A stretch of 64,000 nucleotides of DNA from Streptomyces tanashiensis (GTDB lineage Bacteria; Actinomycetota; Actinomycetes; Streptomycetales; Streptomycetaceae). The first letter of the stretch is position 1, and each line of letters opens with the position of its first letter. The stretch covers positions 558,001 through 622,000 of the forward strand of contig NZ_BMRZ01000003.1 in NCBI RefSeq assembly GCF_014648895.1. Reading direction: 5' to 3'. Below the pieces are notes generated by a model. It searched no databases, had not been told where the DNA came from, and saw only the letters and a list, made by a program, of their open reading frames with translations. Both the position numbers and the translations under genes were made by a program. Below, in pieces: positions 51,623 to 60,538 of this stretch.

Positions 51623-51980
51623 ACGAGTTCCAGGTGTCGCCCTTGCCGTCCTCCCAGCCCGTCGCCCCGACGTGCATCACCGGTGACACCCCGACGCCCC
51701 GGCCGGCGAGCTCCGCCCGCGCCGCCTCGATGTCCGTGACGCAGAGCTGGAGGCCGTGCAGGCTGCCCGGGCTCATCTCCTTGGTACCGGGCATCGGCGG
51801 CATGCCGCTCAGCATCGCGATCGAGCATCGCGAGCCGGGCGGCGTCGCCTGGATGATGCGCATGCCGGGCGCCACCTCGTCGTCCAGGTCGATGGTGAAG
51901 CCGCACTTCGTGCCGTAGAACTCCTTCGCCCGGTCCATGTCGGTGACGGGGACGGGGACGACTTCCAGCGTCAGGTTCAT
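51549..51980 (-). CDS. VOC-family (glyoxalase-like) protein
   Basis: The 143-residue protein has the beta-alpha-beta-beta-beta VOC pattern: MNLTLEVVPVPVTDMDRAKE, FYGTKCGFTIDLDDE, LHGLQLCVTDIEAARAELAG and FEDPDGNGWVVQE. The last segment has DPDGNGW in place of the metal Glu motif, so it may not bind metal in the usual way. The substrate is unknown. It is a different gene from the interrupted VOC gene at the left end. Confidence 0.88.
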   Translation of the reverse strand: MNLTLEVVPVPVTDMDRAKEFYGTKCGFTIDLDDEVAPGMRIIQATPPGSRCSIAMLSGMPPMPGTKEMSPGSLHGLQLCVTDIEAARAELAGRGVGVSPVMHVGATGWEDGKGDTWNSFMTFEDPDGNGWVVQEAPSELSER

Positions 51981-52037
51981 GGGGACCACGGTCCCGTACG
52001 AGCCCGCCTCATGCACCCGGAACCGCCGGGTCCGGGG

Positions 52038-54137
52038 TCAGGGCCCCGCGGGAGTCCAGTGCAGCCGGCCGTCCAGGCCGATCGCCGCCACCCCGTCCGT
52101 ACCGGCGTCCGGCGCGCCGGAGAACAGGAACTTCTCCAGCGTCCACACCGGGCGCGCCCCGGCCCGGCCGTGCGGTGCCGTCGCCAGGAAGCCGGTGCGG
52201 GACCGGACCGCGAGCAGGCCGTCGCCGCCGCTCACCGGGCCGAAGCCCGCGACGCCGGTGCCGGACAGCTCCGTGACCGGGGAGACCGGGCCCGTACCGG
52301 AGAAGTCGGCGCTCCGCAGGTCGCCGGAGGCCGGCTTGCGGAACCAGAGCCGTACGCCGTCGCCGTCCGGCGCCGCGCCCGCGCTCAGCGCGAGGGTCGT
52401 CGGCGGCAGCCCGGTCGGCGCGGGACCGGTCAGCGGTCCGCCGGGGTTCGGCTCGGCCCAGGCGAGGACGGTGTCCGGGGTGCTGGCGAAGACGTACCCG
52501 CGTCCGTCCGCGTCCGTCGCCGCCACCGGGTCGCCGTAGACGTCCGTGCCGCCCAGGGACCGCCACGGGCCCCAGGTGCCGTCGGTCCGCTGCTCGCGGG
52601 CCGTCAGCCGGTGGCGGCTGTCGCGGAGGACCACCGTGACCCGGCCGTCGGCGGCCACGGTGACGGCGGGCGCGCTGATGTCCGAGGTCCCGTCGGCGTC
52701 GTTCCGCTCGGGGGTGCCGAGCGGGAGCCAGGGGCCGAAGGCGCCGCCCGGGACGGACTGGACGGTGGTGACGACCTCGCGGCGGTAGGCGGCCGCGTCG
52801 CCGCCGAGCGTCGTCCGGGTGCCGAAGACGGCGATGCGGCCGTCGGGCAGGGTCACCGAGGTGACGCCGCTGTCGAGGCCGCCGCCGGGCAGCAGCTCCG
52901 GGCCCCGCCAGGCCACGGCGTCGGCCGGCTTCCGCCAGGCCGCGAGGTGTCCGTCGAGGACGGAGAAGGCGTGCAGTCCGCCGTCCGGGCCGCGCTGGAC
53001 CCAGGAGGTCGAGGTGCCGCGGGCGTACCGGACCGTCTGCGTCCAGCCCCGCCCGGCGGGCCGTGCGGCCACCTTCAGGTCGCCGCAGCCCGCGCCGGTC
53101 CCGCAGTCCTGGACACCGTCCAGCCAGGCGTACGTCTTCAGGGTCTTCAGCTTCGCGTCGGCCGTCGCGGGGTCGAGGGTGTGCGGCAGGACGCTGGTCG
53201 GGTAGCCGAGGTAGTTCTGCACGCCGACGTGCGGGTGGCCGGGCAGCTCCGCGTACCGGGCGAGCGCGGCCTGTGCGAACCGGGCCCCGAACAGGTGGTC
53301 CTGGTGGTCCCGGAACTTCCCGGTCTCCGGGTACGTGCCGGGGCTCGGGTCCTGCATGCGGACGAAGGTCGGCCGGAAGCGCTCCAGGAGCCCGGTCACC
53401 GTGGCGACGACCTGCTCCTTCGTGTAGGTGAAGTCGGCGGCGACCGGGGTGCCCGCGGAGCGCTGCGACTCCAGCGCGGTGATCCGGCCGTTCCAGAGTC
53501 CGTTGAGGCTGTGCGGCCGGTCGCCGTTGGTGGCGCCGGCCTCCCGTATCTGCAGCCAGACCAGCTTGATCTGCGGCCGGGCGCGCAGGGTGTCCAGCTC
53601 GGCCCACCCGCCGCCGGCCGTCGGTATCGCCTCCCGGTCCCAGGGACTGGTCCTGCTGCCCGTCGCCATCTCGGCGTACGCCGCGCGTATGCCGTTCTGC
53701 CGGGCCTCGGCGTAGCCCGCCTTGTCGGGCGCGGCCGCGGCGGCGTCGTGGGGGCGCGCGTTGACGCCGTCGGACTCCCCGGCGGTGAGGTAGACGGCGG
53801 TGAGGGGGCTCCGGGAGCGCAGGGACTGGGAGACGTCCGGGTTCATGAAGAACAGGTCGTCGTCGGGGTGGGCCACGATCTGCACCACGGAGACCGGGGC
53901 GCGGGTGTCCTTCCCGGGCTTCCCGTGCGCCTCGGCCGGCAGGGCCTTCGCCGGCGCGTGCGTCGCCGGGGCCTTCGCCGGGGACCCCGTGCCCTCCGCC
54001 GCGTGCGCCGACGGCGTGCGCGGCGTCCCGGTCACCGAGAGGAGGCCGACGAAGGCGCCGCCCACCAGGGCGGCCGTCACCACCGTCGCGGCGGTCCTGC
54101 GGCGGGTCGGGGGGGCGGGGCGGCGGAGGACGGGCAT
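52038..54137 (-). CDS. Secreted PIG-L family deacetylase with C-terminal beta-propeller-like region
   Basis: The 699-residue protein has an N-terminal signal (TAATVVTAALVGGAFVGLLS) and an Ala/Pro-rich linker. A PIG-L domain follows (about 80-330), with VVQIVAHPDDDLFFMNPD supplying the Zn ligands HPDDD and FRDHQDHLFGARF the third His. The C-terminal half has about five repeated strands of the VRYARGTSTSWVQRGPDGGLHAF type, typical of propeller/lectin-like folds. PIG-L enzymes remove acetyl groups from N-acetylglucosamine derivatives. This copy is predicted to act outside the cell on glycans. Confidence 0.88.
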   Translation of the reverse strand: MPVLRRPAPPTRRRTAATVVTAALVGGAFVGLLSVTGTPRTPSAHAAEGTGSPAKAPATHAPAKALPAEAHGKPGKDTRAPVSVVQIVAHPDDDLFFMNPDVSQSLRSRSPLTAVYLTAGESDGVNARPHDAAAAAPDKAGYAEARQNGIRAAYAEMATGSRTSPWDREAIPTAGGGWAELDTLRARPQIKLVWLQIREAGATNGDRPHSLNGLWNGRITALESQRSAGTPVAADFTYTKEQVVATVTGLLERFRPTFVRMQDPSPGTYPETGKFRDHQDHLFGARFAQAALARYAELPGHPHVGVQNYLGYPTSVLPHTLDPATADAKLKTLKTYAWLDGVQDCGTGAGCGDLKVAARPAGRGWTQTVRYARGTSTSWVQRGPDGGLHAFSVLDGHLAAWRKPADAVAWRGPELLPGGGLDSGVTSVTLPDGRIAVFGTRTTLGGDAAAYRREVVTTVQSVPGGAFGPWLPLGTPERNDADGTSDISAPAVTVAADGRVTVVLRDSRHRLTAREQRTDGTWGPWRSLGGTDVYGDPVAATDADGRGYVFASTPDTVLAWAEPNPGGPLTGPAPTGLPPTTLALSAGAAPDGDGVRLWFRKPASGDLRSADFSGTGPVSPVTELSGTGVAGFGPVSGGDGLLAVRSRTGFLATAPHGRAGARPVWTLEKFLFSGAPDAGTDGVAAIGLDGRLHWTPAGP

Positions 54138-54367
54138 GTGCGGTGGCGTGCTTTCCCATGAGGTCGGACGGGCGGGACCGTCCCGCGGGAGGCAAGACGA
54201 ACTTTCAAGGAATACGGTTCATCGGGCCCGAAAAGCGACCAATGTGCGGGACATCACGTGTGATCCGCTGCGATCCGCAGGCCTGAGCGCCCGCGCCTCG
54301 CGCTGCGGATAGGCTCGATCTCCCGGGTTCGTCCCTGGGCTTGGACCTGCTCGGAGGGAGCGGCGGA

Positions 54368-57355
54368 ATGACGGTGCCGGGACGCAGGAGCAGCACGTTC
54401 TCACGTCTGCTGCGGCACGGGTTCACCGATCCCTCGGAGGCCGAGAGACTCCTCGACGTGCCCGAGCTGTCGGCGCTGCGCGGCGACTCCGTCCTCCTCG
54501 ACTCCCTCGGCGCCACCGCCGACCCCGACCTCGCCCTGCGCGGCCTGGTCCGTCTCGTGGAGGCGCAGCCCGAGACCGAGCGGCAGACCCTCACCACCAC
54601 GCTGCTCTCCGCCAAGCCGTTCCGGGACCGGCTGCTCGGGGTGCTCGGCGCGTCCGAGGCGCTCGCCGACCACCTGGCCCGGCACCCCCGCGACTGGGAG
54701 TCCCTCGTCACGTACGAGGCGGTCGACCTGCACCCCGGGGTCGCCGAGTTCGAGCACGGCCTCGCCGAGGCCGTCGACCCGGTGTCGCTGCGGGTCGCCT
54801 ACCGCCGCTGCCTCCTCGCCATAGCGGCCCGTGACGTGTGCGGCACCGCCGACCTCGCCCAGACCGCCGCCGAGCTCGCCGACCTGGCGACGGCGACCCT
54901 GCGCGCCGCGCTCGCCATCGCCCGTACGGCCGCGCCCGCCGACGCCGCGATGTGCAGGCTCGCGGTGATCGCGATGGGCAAGTGCGGGGGCCACGAGCTG
55001 AACTACGTCTCCGACGTGGACGTGATCTTCGTGGGGGAGCCCGCGGACGGCGCCGACGAGGGCAAGGCCATCCAGGCCGCGACCCGCCTCGCCTCCCACC
55101 TGATGCGGATCTGCTCGGAGACCACCGTCGAGGGCACCATCTGGCCGGTCGACGCCAATCTGCGCCCCGAGGGCCGCAACGGCCCCCTCGTCCGCACGCT
55201 CTCCTCCCATCTCGCCTACTACCAGCGGTGGGCGAAGACCTGGGAGTTCCAGGCGCTGCTCAAGGCGCGCGCGGTGGCCGGCGACCCCGAGCTGGGCGGC
55301 CAGTACATCGACGCCGTCTCCCCGCTCGTCTGGCAGGCCGCCGAGCGCGAGAACTTCGTCCCCGACGTGCAGAAGATGCGCCGCCGCGTCGTCGACAACA
55401 TCCCGGTCGCCCAGGTCGAGCGCGAGCTCAAGCTCGGCCCCGGCGGCCTCAGGGACGTCGAGTTCGCCGTCCAGCTCCTCCAGCTGGTGCACGGCCGCAG
55501 CGACGCCACGCTGCACAGCGGGACCACCCTCGACGCGCTCGCCGCCCTCGCGGCCGGCGGCTACGTCGGCCGCGCCGACGCCTCCCAGCTCGACGAGGCC
55601 TACCGCTTCCTGCGGGCGATGGAGCACCGCATCCAGCTGTACCGGCTGCGCCGCACCCACCTCGTCCCCGAGGACGAGGCCGACCTGCGCCGCCTCGGCC
55701 GCTCCCTCGGGCTGCGCACCGATCCGGTCGCCGAGCTCAACAAGGAGTGGAAGCGGCACGCGGCCGTCGTCCGGCGGCTGCACGAGAAGCTCTTCTACCG
55801 GCCGCTGCTCGACGCGGTCGCCCAGCTCGCCCCCGGCGAGATCCGGCTCAGCCCGAAGGCGGCCGGGCAGCGGCTCGAAGCCCTCGGGTACGCCGACCCC
55901 GCCGCCGCCCTGCGCCACCTGGAGGCCCTGGCCTCCGGGGTGACCCGGAAGGCCGCCATCCAGCGGACGCTGCTCCCGGTGCTGCTCGGCTGGTTCGCCG
56001 ACTCGGCCGACCCGGACGCCGGACTCCTCGGCTTCCGCAAGGTCTCCGACGCCCTCGGCAAGACCCCCTGGTACCTGCGGCTGCTCCGCGACGAGGGCGC
56101 CGCCGCGGAGAACCTCGCCCGGGTCCTCTCCGCCGGGCGCCTCGCCCCCGACCTGCTGCTCCGCGCCCCCGAGGCGGTCGCGATCCTCGGCGACCCGGAG
56201 GGTCTGAAGCCGCGCGGCCGGGACCATCTGGAGCAGGAGGTCCTGGCGGCGGTGGGCCGCGCGGACGACGCCGAGCAGGCGGTCGCGGCGGCCCGCGGGG
56301 TCCGCCGCAGGGAGCTGTTCCGTACCGCCGCGGCCGATCTCATCGGCTCGTACGGCACCGAGGACAGCCCCCGTGAGCCCGACCCGGGCGCGCTCGTCGA
56401 CCGGGTGGGGGAGGCCGTCACCGACCTCAACTCGGCCACGATCGCCGGCGCCCTGCGGGCCGCCGTGCGCGCCGAGTGGGGCGAGGAGCTGCCGACCCGG
56501 TTCGCGGTCATCGGCATGGGCCGCTTCGGCGGCCACGAGCTGGGGTACGGCTCCGACGCCGACGTGCTGTTCGTGCACGAGCCGCGCGAGGGCGTCGACG
56601 AGCAGGAGGCGGCCCGGGCCGCGAACCGGGTGGTCGCCGAGATGCGGCGGCTGCTCCAGCTCCCCACCGCCGACCCGCCGTTGCTGATCGACGCGGATCT
56701 GCGCCCGGAGGGCAAGAGCGGCCCGCTGGTGCGCACCCTGAAGTCGTACGAGGCCTACTACCGCCGCTGGTCGCTCGTCTGGGAGAGCCAGGCGCTGCTG
56801 CGCGCCGAACCCCTCGCGGGGGACCGGGAGCTGGGCGACCGGTTCATCGAGCTCGTCGACCCGCTGCGCTATCCGGTCGAGGGGCTCGGGGAGGACGCGG
56901 TCCGCGAGATCCGCCGGCTCAAGGCCCGGATGGAGTCCGAGCGGCTGCCGCGCGGCGCCGACCCGACCCTCCACGCCAAGCTCGGGCGCGGCGGCCTCAG
57001 CGACGTCGAGTGGACCGTCCAGCTGCTCCAGATGCGGCACGGCTGGGCCGAGCCTGGCCTGCGGACGACCCGTACCCGCGAGGCCCTGGCCGCCGCCCAC
57101 GCGGCGGGGCTGATCCCGACGGAGGAGGCGCAGACCCTCGACGAGGCCTGGGTCCTCGCCACCCGGGTGCGCAACGCGGTGATGCTGGTCCGCGGCCGCC
57201 CCGGCGACACCTTCCCCTCGGACCCGCGCGAACTCGCCGCGGTCGGGCGGTACCTGGGCTACGAGTCCGGCCACGTCGGCGAGATGGTCGACGACTACCG
57301 CCGGATCACCCGCCGCGCCCGCGCGGTGGTGGAGGAGCTCTTCTACGGGGCGTAG
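54368..57355 (+). CDS. glnE: Glutamine synthetase adenylyltransferase/adenylyl-removing enzyme
   Basis: The protein of 995 residues has two nucleotidyltransferase halves, each with the G-x-G-G-x-E-L-x-x-x-S-D-x-D motif: GKCGGHELNYVSDVDVIF (about residue 204) and GRFGGHELGYGSDADVLF (about 717). Each is followed by a GlnD-type helical segment. GlnE adds AMP to, or removes it from, glutamine synthetase. The downstream FEFQALLKARAVAGD motif and LRPEG strands are conserved. ATG 54368 has GGAGGGAG upstream and is preferred to the TTG at 54341. The local glnA2-like enzyme lacks its target site. Confidence 0.95.
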   Translation: MTVPGRRSSTFSRLLRHGFTDPSEAERLLDVPELSALRGDSVLLDSLGATADPDLALRGLVRLVEAQPETERQTLTTTLLSAKPFRDRLLGVLGASEALADHLARHPRDWESLVTYEAVDLHPGVAEFEHGLAEAVDPVSLRVAYRRCLLAIAARDVCGTADLAQTAAELADLATATLRAALAIARTAAPADAAMCRLAVIAMGKCGGHELNYVSDVDVIFVGEPADGADEGKAIQAATRLASHLMRICSETTVEGTIWPVDANLRPEGRNGPLVRTLSSHLAYYQRWAKTWEFQALLKARAVAGDPELGGQYIDAVSPLVWQAAERENFVPDVQKMRRRVVDNIPVAQVERELKLGPGGLRDVEFAVQLLQLVHGRSDATLHSGTTLDALAALAAGGYVGRADASQLDEAYRFLRAMEHRIQLYRLRRTHLVPEDEADLRRLGRSLGLRTDPVAELNKEWKRHAAVVRRLHEKLFYRPLLDAVAQLAPGEIRLSPKAAGQRLEALGYADPAAALRHLEALASGVTRKAAIQRTLLPVLLGWFADSADPDAGLLGFRKVSDALGKTPWYLRLLRDEGAAAENLARVLSAGRLAPDLLLRAPEAVAILGDPEGLKPRGRDHLEQEVLAAVGRADDAEQAVAAARGVRRRELFRTAAADLIGSYGTEDSPREPDPGALVDRVGEAVTDLNSATIAGALRAAVRAEWGEELPTRFAVIGMGRFGGHELGYGSDADVLFVHEPREGVDEQEAARAANRVVAEMRRLLQLPTADPPLLIDADLRPEGKSGPLVRTLKSYEAYYRRWSLVWESQALLRAEPLAGDRELGDRFIELVDPLRYPVEGLGEDAVREIRRLKARMESERLPRGADPTLHAKLGRGGLSDVEWTVQLLQMRHGWAEPGLRTTRTREALAAAHAAGLIPTEEAQTLDEAWVLATRVRNAVMLVRGRPGDTFPSDPRELAAVGRYLGYESGHVGEMVDDYRRITRRARAVVEELFYGA

Positions 57356-57361
57356 GGGCGC

Positions 57362-57805
57362 TCAGCCGAGCCCTTGGTGCACCCGGAGCAACAGGCCCTG
57401 GAGCCGGGCCCGTTCCTCCGGGTCCAGCGGTGCGAGCAGCTCGTCCTGGACGGCCCGGGCCTCGGCGTCGAGCTCCGCGAGGAGGTCCCGGCCGGCGGGT
57501 GCGAGGGAGACGGAGACCCGCCGCCGGTCCTCGGGGTCGCGCGCCCGCTCGACGTACCCGCCGGTGGCCAGCTGGTCGACCACCTTGGCCATGTCGCTCG
57601 GGTCGACGCCGAGCCGGACGACCAGGTCGCGCTGGGCGTGCGGCCCGAAGTCGGAGAGGGCGGCGAGGACCGCCATGTCCCAGAGCCGCAGGCCGCGTTG
57701 GGCCAGGCGGTCCGCCAGCCTGCCCCGGGCCGCCTTGCCGATCCGGGAGAGCAGATAGGTGCTGAGGTCGAGCAGGGCGGGCGGGGTGGAGTGCGCGGAG
57801 GACAT
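57362..57805 (-). CDS. MarR-family transcriptional regulator
   Basis: The 147-residue protein has a winged-helix core (LADRLAQRGLRLWDMAVLAA, QRDLVVRLGVDPSDMAKVVD, VERARDPEDRRRVSVSLAP) with the MarR wing signature DPEDRR. It is divergent from a VOC gene, with a shared palindromic operator between the starts. It stops 4 bases after the glnE stop region, on the other strand. Confidence 0.9.
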   Translation of the reverse strand: MSSAHSTPPALLDLSTYLLSRIGKAARGRLADRLAQRGLRLWDMAVLAALSDFGPHAQRDLVVRLGVDPSDMAKVVDQLATGGYVERARDPEDRRRVSVSLAPAGRDLLAELDAEARAVQDELLAPLDPEERARLQGLLLRVHQGLG

Positions 57806-57829
57806 GACAGAAGTCTAAGGTCCGCTCCT

Positions 57830-57851
57830 ATAGTGGGTGCGCACCTACTAT
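57830..57851. promoter_or_regulatory. Shared MarR-type operator between the MarR and VOC genes
   Basis: ATAGTGGGTGC (57830-57840) and GCACCTACTAT (57841-57851) form a 22-bp palindrome with one mismatch. TACTAT at 57846-57851 fits a -10 box for the VOC gene, and the inverse CACTAT fits one for marR. The operator therefore overlaps both promoters. Confidence 0.7.
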
Positions 57852-57868
57852 TCTTCGAGGAGCCCGCC

Positions 57869-58279
57869 GTGGACGTCCCGTACCCCCGACTGCTCGTCAG
57901 CCGCTTCGCCGACAGCTTCCGGTTCTACGCGGCGGTCCTGCCGCCGCTGAGCGGCGCCGTCCTCGACAAGGGCGCGCCGGACGGGCCGTACGCCGGCTGG
58001 GAGGTGGACGGCCGGGCCGCCCTGGTGCTCTTCGACCGCGCCGCGATGGCCTCCGTCCTCGGCACCGGGACCCTCCCGGACCGGCCGGCGCCGGCCCAGG
58101 ACACCGCGATGCTCGTGCTGCGGGTCGCCGACGTGGACGAGGCCCTCGCCCTCTGCCTGGAGTCCGGCGGCGCTCCCGTGCTCGGCGCGGCCGACCGCCC
58201 GGAGTGGGGACCCGGCCTGCGGACCGCCCATCTCCGCGACCCCGAGGGGCATCTGATCGAGCTGCAGTCCTACAGCTGA
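57869..58279 (+). CDS. VOC-family (glyoxalase/bleomycin-resistance-like) protein
   Basis: The protein of 136 residues has the VOC strands: YPRLLVSRFADSFRFYAAVL, GWEVDGRAALVLFDRAAM, AMLVLRVADVDEALALCLES and AHLRDPEGHLIELQSYS (DPEGHLIE, with Glu as metal ligand). It starts at GTG 57869-57871 after GAGGAG. It is regulated by the divergent MarR protein (inference). It overlaps the convergent TetR gene by 10 bases. Confidence 0.88.
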   Translation: MDVPYPRLLVSRFADSFRFYAAVLPPLSGAVLDKGAPDGPYAGWEVDGRAALVLFDRAAMASVLGTGTLPDRPAPAQDTAMLVLRVADVDEALALCLESGGAPVLGAADRPEWGPGLRTAHLRDPEGHLIELQSYS

Positions 58280-58884
58280 TCCGTGTCGAGCAGTGTCCGG
58301 ACATGGTCCAGATAGCCGGTGAGGGCCAGTTCGAAGGCCTGGTCGGAGCGGCCCTCCGGGGCCGCGCCCAGGGCGCGGGCCAGTCGGGGCGTGGCCGTCT
58401 CGTCGGCGAGCTCCCACATCGCCTCGGGGGCGGCCATGTCGAGCGCCGAGCCGAGGACGATGTTCTCCAGGGCGATGATCACCGGCATGACGTCCGGCAG
58501 CGCGAAGCCCGCGTCGAGCAGGCGGCCGACCGCGTGCTCGTACTGGGCGAGGACCTTGGGCGCGCGCACCGGTGAGGTGGTGAGGAGCGGGATCGTGCGC
58601 GGGTGGGCGGCGAAGGCGGCCCGGTAGGAGCGGGCCCAGGCGGCCATGGCGGCGTCCCAGGGCTCCCGTTCGAGGGTCGCGCCGTCGATGGCGGCGGCCA
58701 CCCGCTCGCGCAGCAGCTCGACGATGCCGTCCCGGCCGTCCACGTGGTGGTAGACGGAGGCCGTCTGCACCCCGAGGCGCTTCGCGATCTGCGGGACGCT
58801 GAACTCGCCCTGCTCGTCGACGATCTCGAGCGCCGTGGTGGTGATCCGCTCCCGGTCGAGGAGGGGTCTGCGCGGCCGGCCCAT
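58270..58884 (-). CDS. TetR/AcrR-family regulator of the permease/amidohydrolase operon (inferred)
   Basis: The protein of about 204 residues has an N-terminal HTH (ITTTALEIVDEQGEFSVPQI, AKRLGVQTASVYHHVDGR). The ligand domain has ALENIVLGSALDMAAP and is of the TetR_C type related to MphR/ActR-like effectors. The ATG at 58882-58884 has GGGAG upstream; GTG 58893 is an alternative. It is divergent from the permease gene with a palindrome between. Confidence 0.85.
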   Translation of the reverse strand: MGRPRRPLLDRERITTTALEIVDEQGEFSVPQIAKRLGVQTASVYHHVDGRDGIVELLRERVAAAIDGATLEREPWDAAMAAWARSYRAAFAAHPRTIPLLTTSPVRAPKVLAQYEHAVGRLLDAGFALPDVMPVIIALENIVLGSALDMAAPEAMWELADETATPRLARALGAAPEGRSDQAFELALTGYLDHVRTLLDTDQL

Positions 58885-58952
58885 GATCGTCACTCCCTGT
58901 TCAGATGCTCGTCAGGTCTTCCCGAACGGTCGAGGCCGAGGCTACATTGCGC

Positions 58953-58973
58953 AAACCGAAAGCCTTTAGGTTT
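58953..58973. promoter_or_regulatory. Palindromic TetR-type operator before the permease gene
   Basis: AAACCGAAAG (58953-58962) and CTTTAGGTTT (58964-58973) flank a single C, with 9 of 10 paired positions matching. TACATT at about 58943 could be a -10 box, so the operator would cover the transcription start of the permease operon. Confidence 0.6.
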
Positions 58974-58999
58974 CCTGTCGCGGAAAGGCTTCCCCCGCC

Positions 59000-60538
59000 A
59001 TGTCCTCACCCACCCCCGACGAGCCCCCAGGACTGAGAACCGGCACCCTCACCACCGCCGACATCTCCTTCTTCGTCGTCTCCGCCGCCGCCCCGCTCAC
59101 CGTCATGGCCGGAGTCGCCCCCGTCGCCATCCTGCTCGGCGGCATCGGCGCCCCCGTCGGCTACCTCCTCGCCGGCCTCACCCTCACCGTCTTCGCCGTC
59201 GGCTTCACCACCATGAGCCGCCACGTCCGCAGCGCCGGCGCCTTCTACGCGTACATCACCCGCGGCCTCGGCAGGCCGGTCGGCATCGCCGCCGCCCTCG
59301 TGGCCATGCTCGGCTACAACGGCATGGAGATCGGCGTCTACGGACTCCTCGGCTCCGCCACCTCCGACACCGCCGCCGCCCTCGGCCACGACGTCCCCTG
59401 GCTGCCCGTCTCCCTCGCCGGCCTCCTGCTCATCTGGTACGGCGGCTACCGCTCCATCGACTTCGGCGCCAAGGTCCTCGGCGTCCTCCTCGTCGCCGAG
59501 ACCGGCATCCTCGTCCTCCTCGCCGGCGGCGTCCTCCTCGACGGCGGGGCACACGGCCTCTCGCTCGGCGGCCTCGCCCCCGCCCACGTCCTCACCGGCG
59601 GCACCGCCGCCGTCCTGGCCTTCGCCTTCGCCGCCTTCACCGGCTTCGAGTCCACCGTGATCTACCGGCGCGAGGCGAAGGACCCCGACCGCACCATCCC
59701 CCGCGCCACCTACATCGCGGTCGCCTTCCTCGGCCTCTTCTACGCCTTCGTCGTCTGGACCGTGATCCAGGCCTTCGGCGAGGACAAGGTCGTCCAGGCC
59801 GCCGCCGACGACCCCGGCGGCCTCTTCTTCGCCGCCATCACCACCTACGTCGGAGCGTGGGCCGCCGACCTGATGCACCTGCTCATCATCACCAGCGTCC
59901 TCGCCTCCCTCCTCGCCTTCCACAACGCCATCAACCGCTACACCCTCTCCCTCTCCGAGGAGGGCGTGCTGCCGAAGGCCCTCGGACGGATCCACCCCCG
60001 CCACCGCTCCCCGTACGTGGCCGGAGCCGCGCAGACCGTGCTCGGCGCCCTCGTGGTCCTCGCCTTCGCGCTCGCCGGCGCCGACCCGTACCAGCAGCTC
60101 CTGCTCTGGGTGAACACGCCCGGGATGATCGGCCTGATGATCCTCCAGCTGCTCGCCGCGCTCGCCGTCCCCTGCTTCTTCCGGCGGATCGACCACCGCG
60201 AGGGCGTGCTCCGCACCGTCGTCGCCCCCGTCGCCGCGTTCCTCCTGCTGGCCGGGGCGATCGGCCTGGTCACCGCCCACGTCGACCTCTTCACCGGGGC
60301 CTCGACCACGGTCAACACCGTGCTCGTCTCCCTCGCCCCCGCCGTCTTCCTCCTCGGGCTCCTCCTCGCGTACCGGCTCCGCCGCACCCGCCCCGAGACC
60401 TACGCCCGCTTCGCCGCCGAACCCGCCACCGAAGGAGCCGACCCCTCGTGTCCGCACCCGACCTCGTCCTCGTCAACGCCCGCGTCCGCGACCCCGAGCT
60501 CACCGGCGCCACCGCCGTCGCCGTCCATGGCGGACTGA
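59000..60538 (+). CDS. APC-family amino-acid permease
   Basis: The 512-residue, twelve-helix protein has the APC pattern: TADISFFVVSAAAPLTVMAG (helix 1), AILLGGIGAPVGYLLAGLTL, RSAGAFYAYITRGLGRPVG and FAAFTGFESTVIYRREAKDP (APC signature region with the E-x-x-x-Y-R-x-E-x-x-D-P motif). It takes up amino acids or amines in symport with cations. The C-terminal tail (SSSTPASATPSSPAPPPSPS) overlaps the start of the amidohydrolase gene by 91 bases, which suggests strong coupling. Confidence 0.9.
   Translation: MSSPTPDEPPGLRTGTLTTADISFFVVSAAAPLTVMAGVAPVAILLGGIGAPVGYLLAGLTLTVFAVGFTTMSRHVRSAGAFYAYITRGLGRPVGIAAALVAMLGYNGMEIGVYGLLGSATSDTAAALGHDVPWLPVSLAGLLLIWYGGYRSIDFGAKVLGVLLVAETGILVLLAGGVLLDGGAHGLSLGGLAPAHVLTGGTAAVLAFAFAAFTGFESTVIYRREAKDPDRTIPRATYIAVAFLGLFYAFVVWTVIQAFGEDKVVQAAADDPGGLFFAAITTYVGAWAADLMHLLIITSVLASLLAFHNAINRYTLSLSEEGVLPKALGRIHPRHRSPYVAGAAQTVLGALVVLAFALAGADPYQQLLLWVNTPGMIGLMILQLLAALAVPCFFRRIDHREGVLRTVVAPVAAFLLLAGAIGLVTAHVDLFTGASTTVNTVLVSLAPAVFLLGLLLAYRLRRTRPETYARFAAEPATEGADPSCPHPTSSSSTPASATPSSPAPPPSPSMAD

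Noticed and set aside
54401..57274. 957-residue minus-strand open frame opposite glnE
   Set aside because: Low-complexity composition and full overlap with an unambiguous glnE; typical of high-GC antisense shadows.
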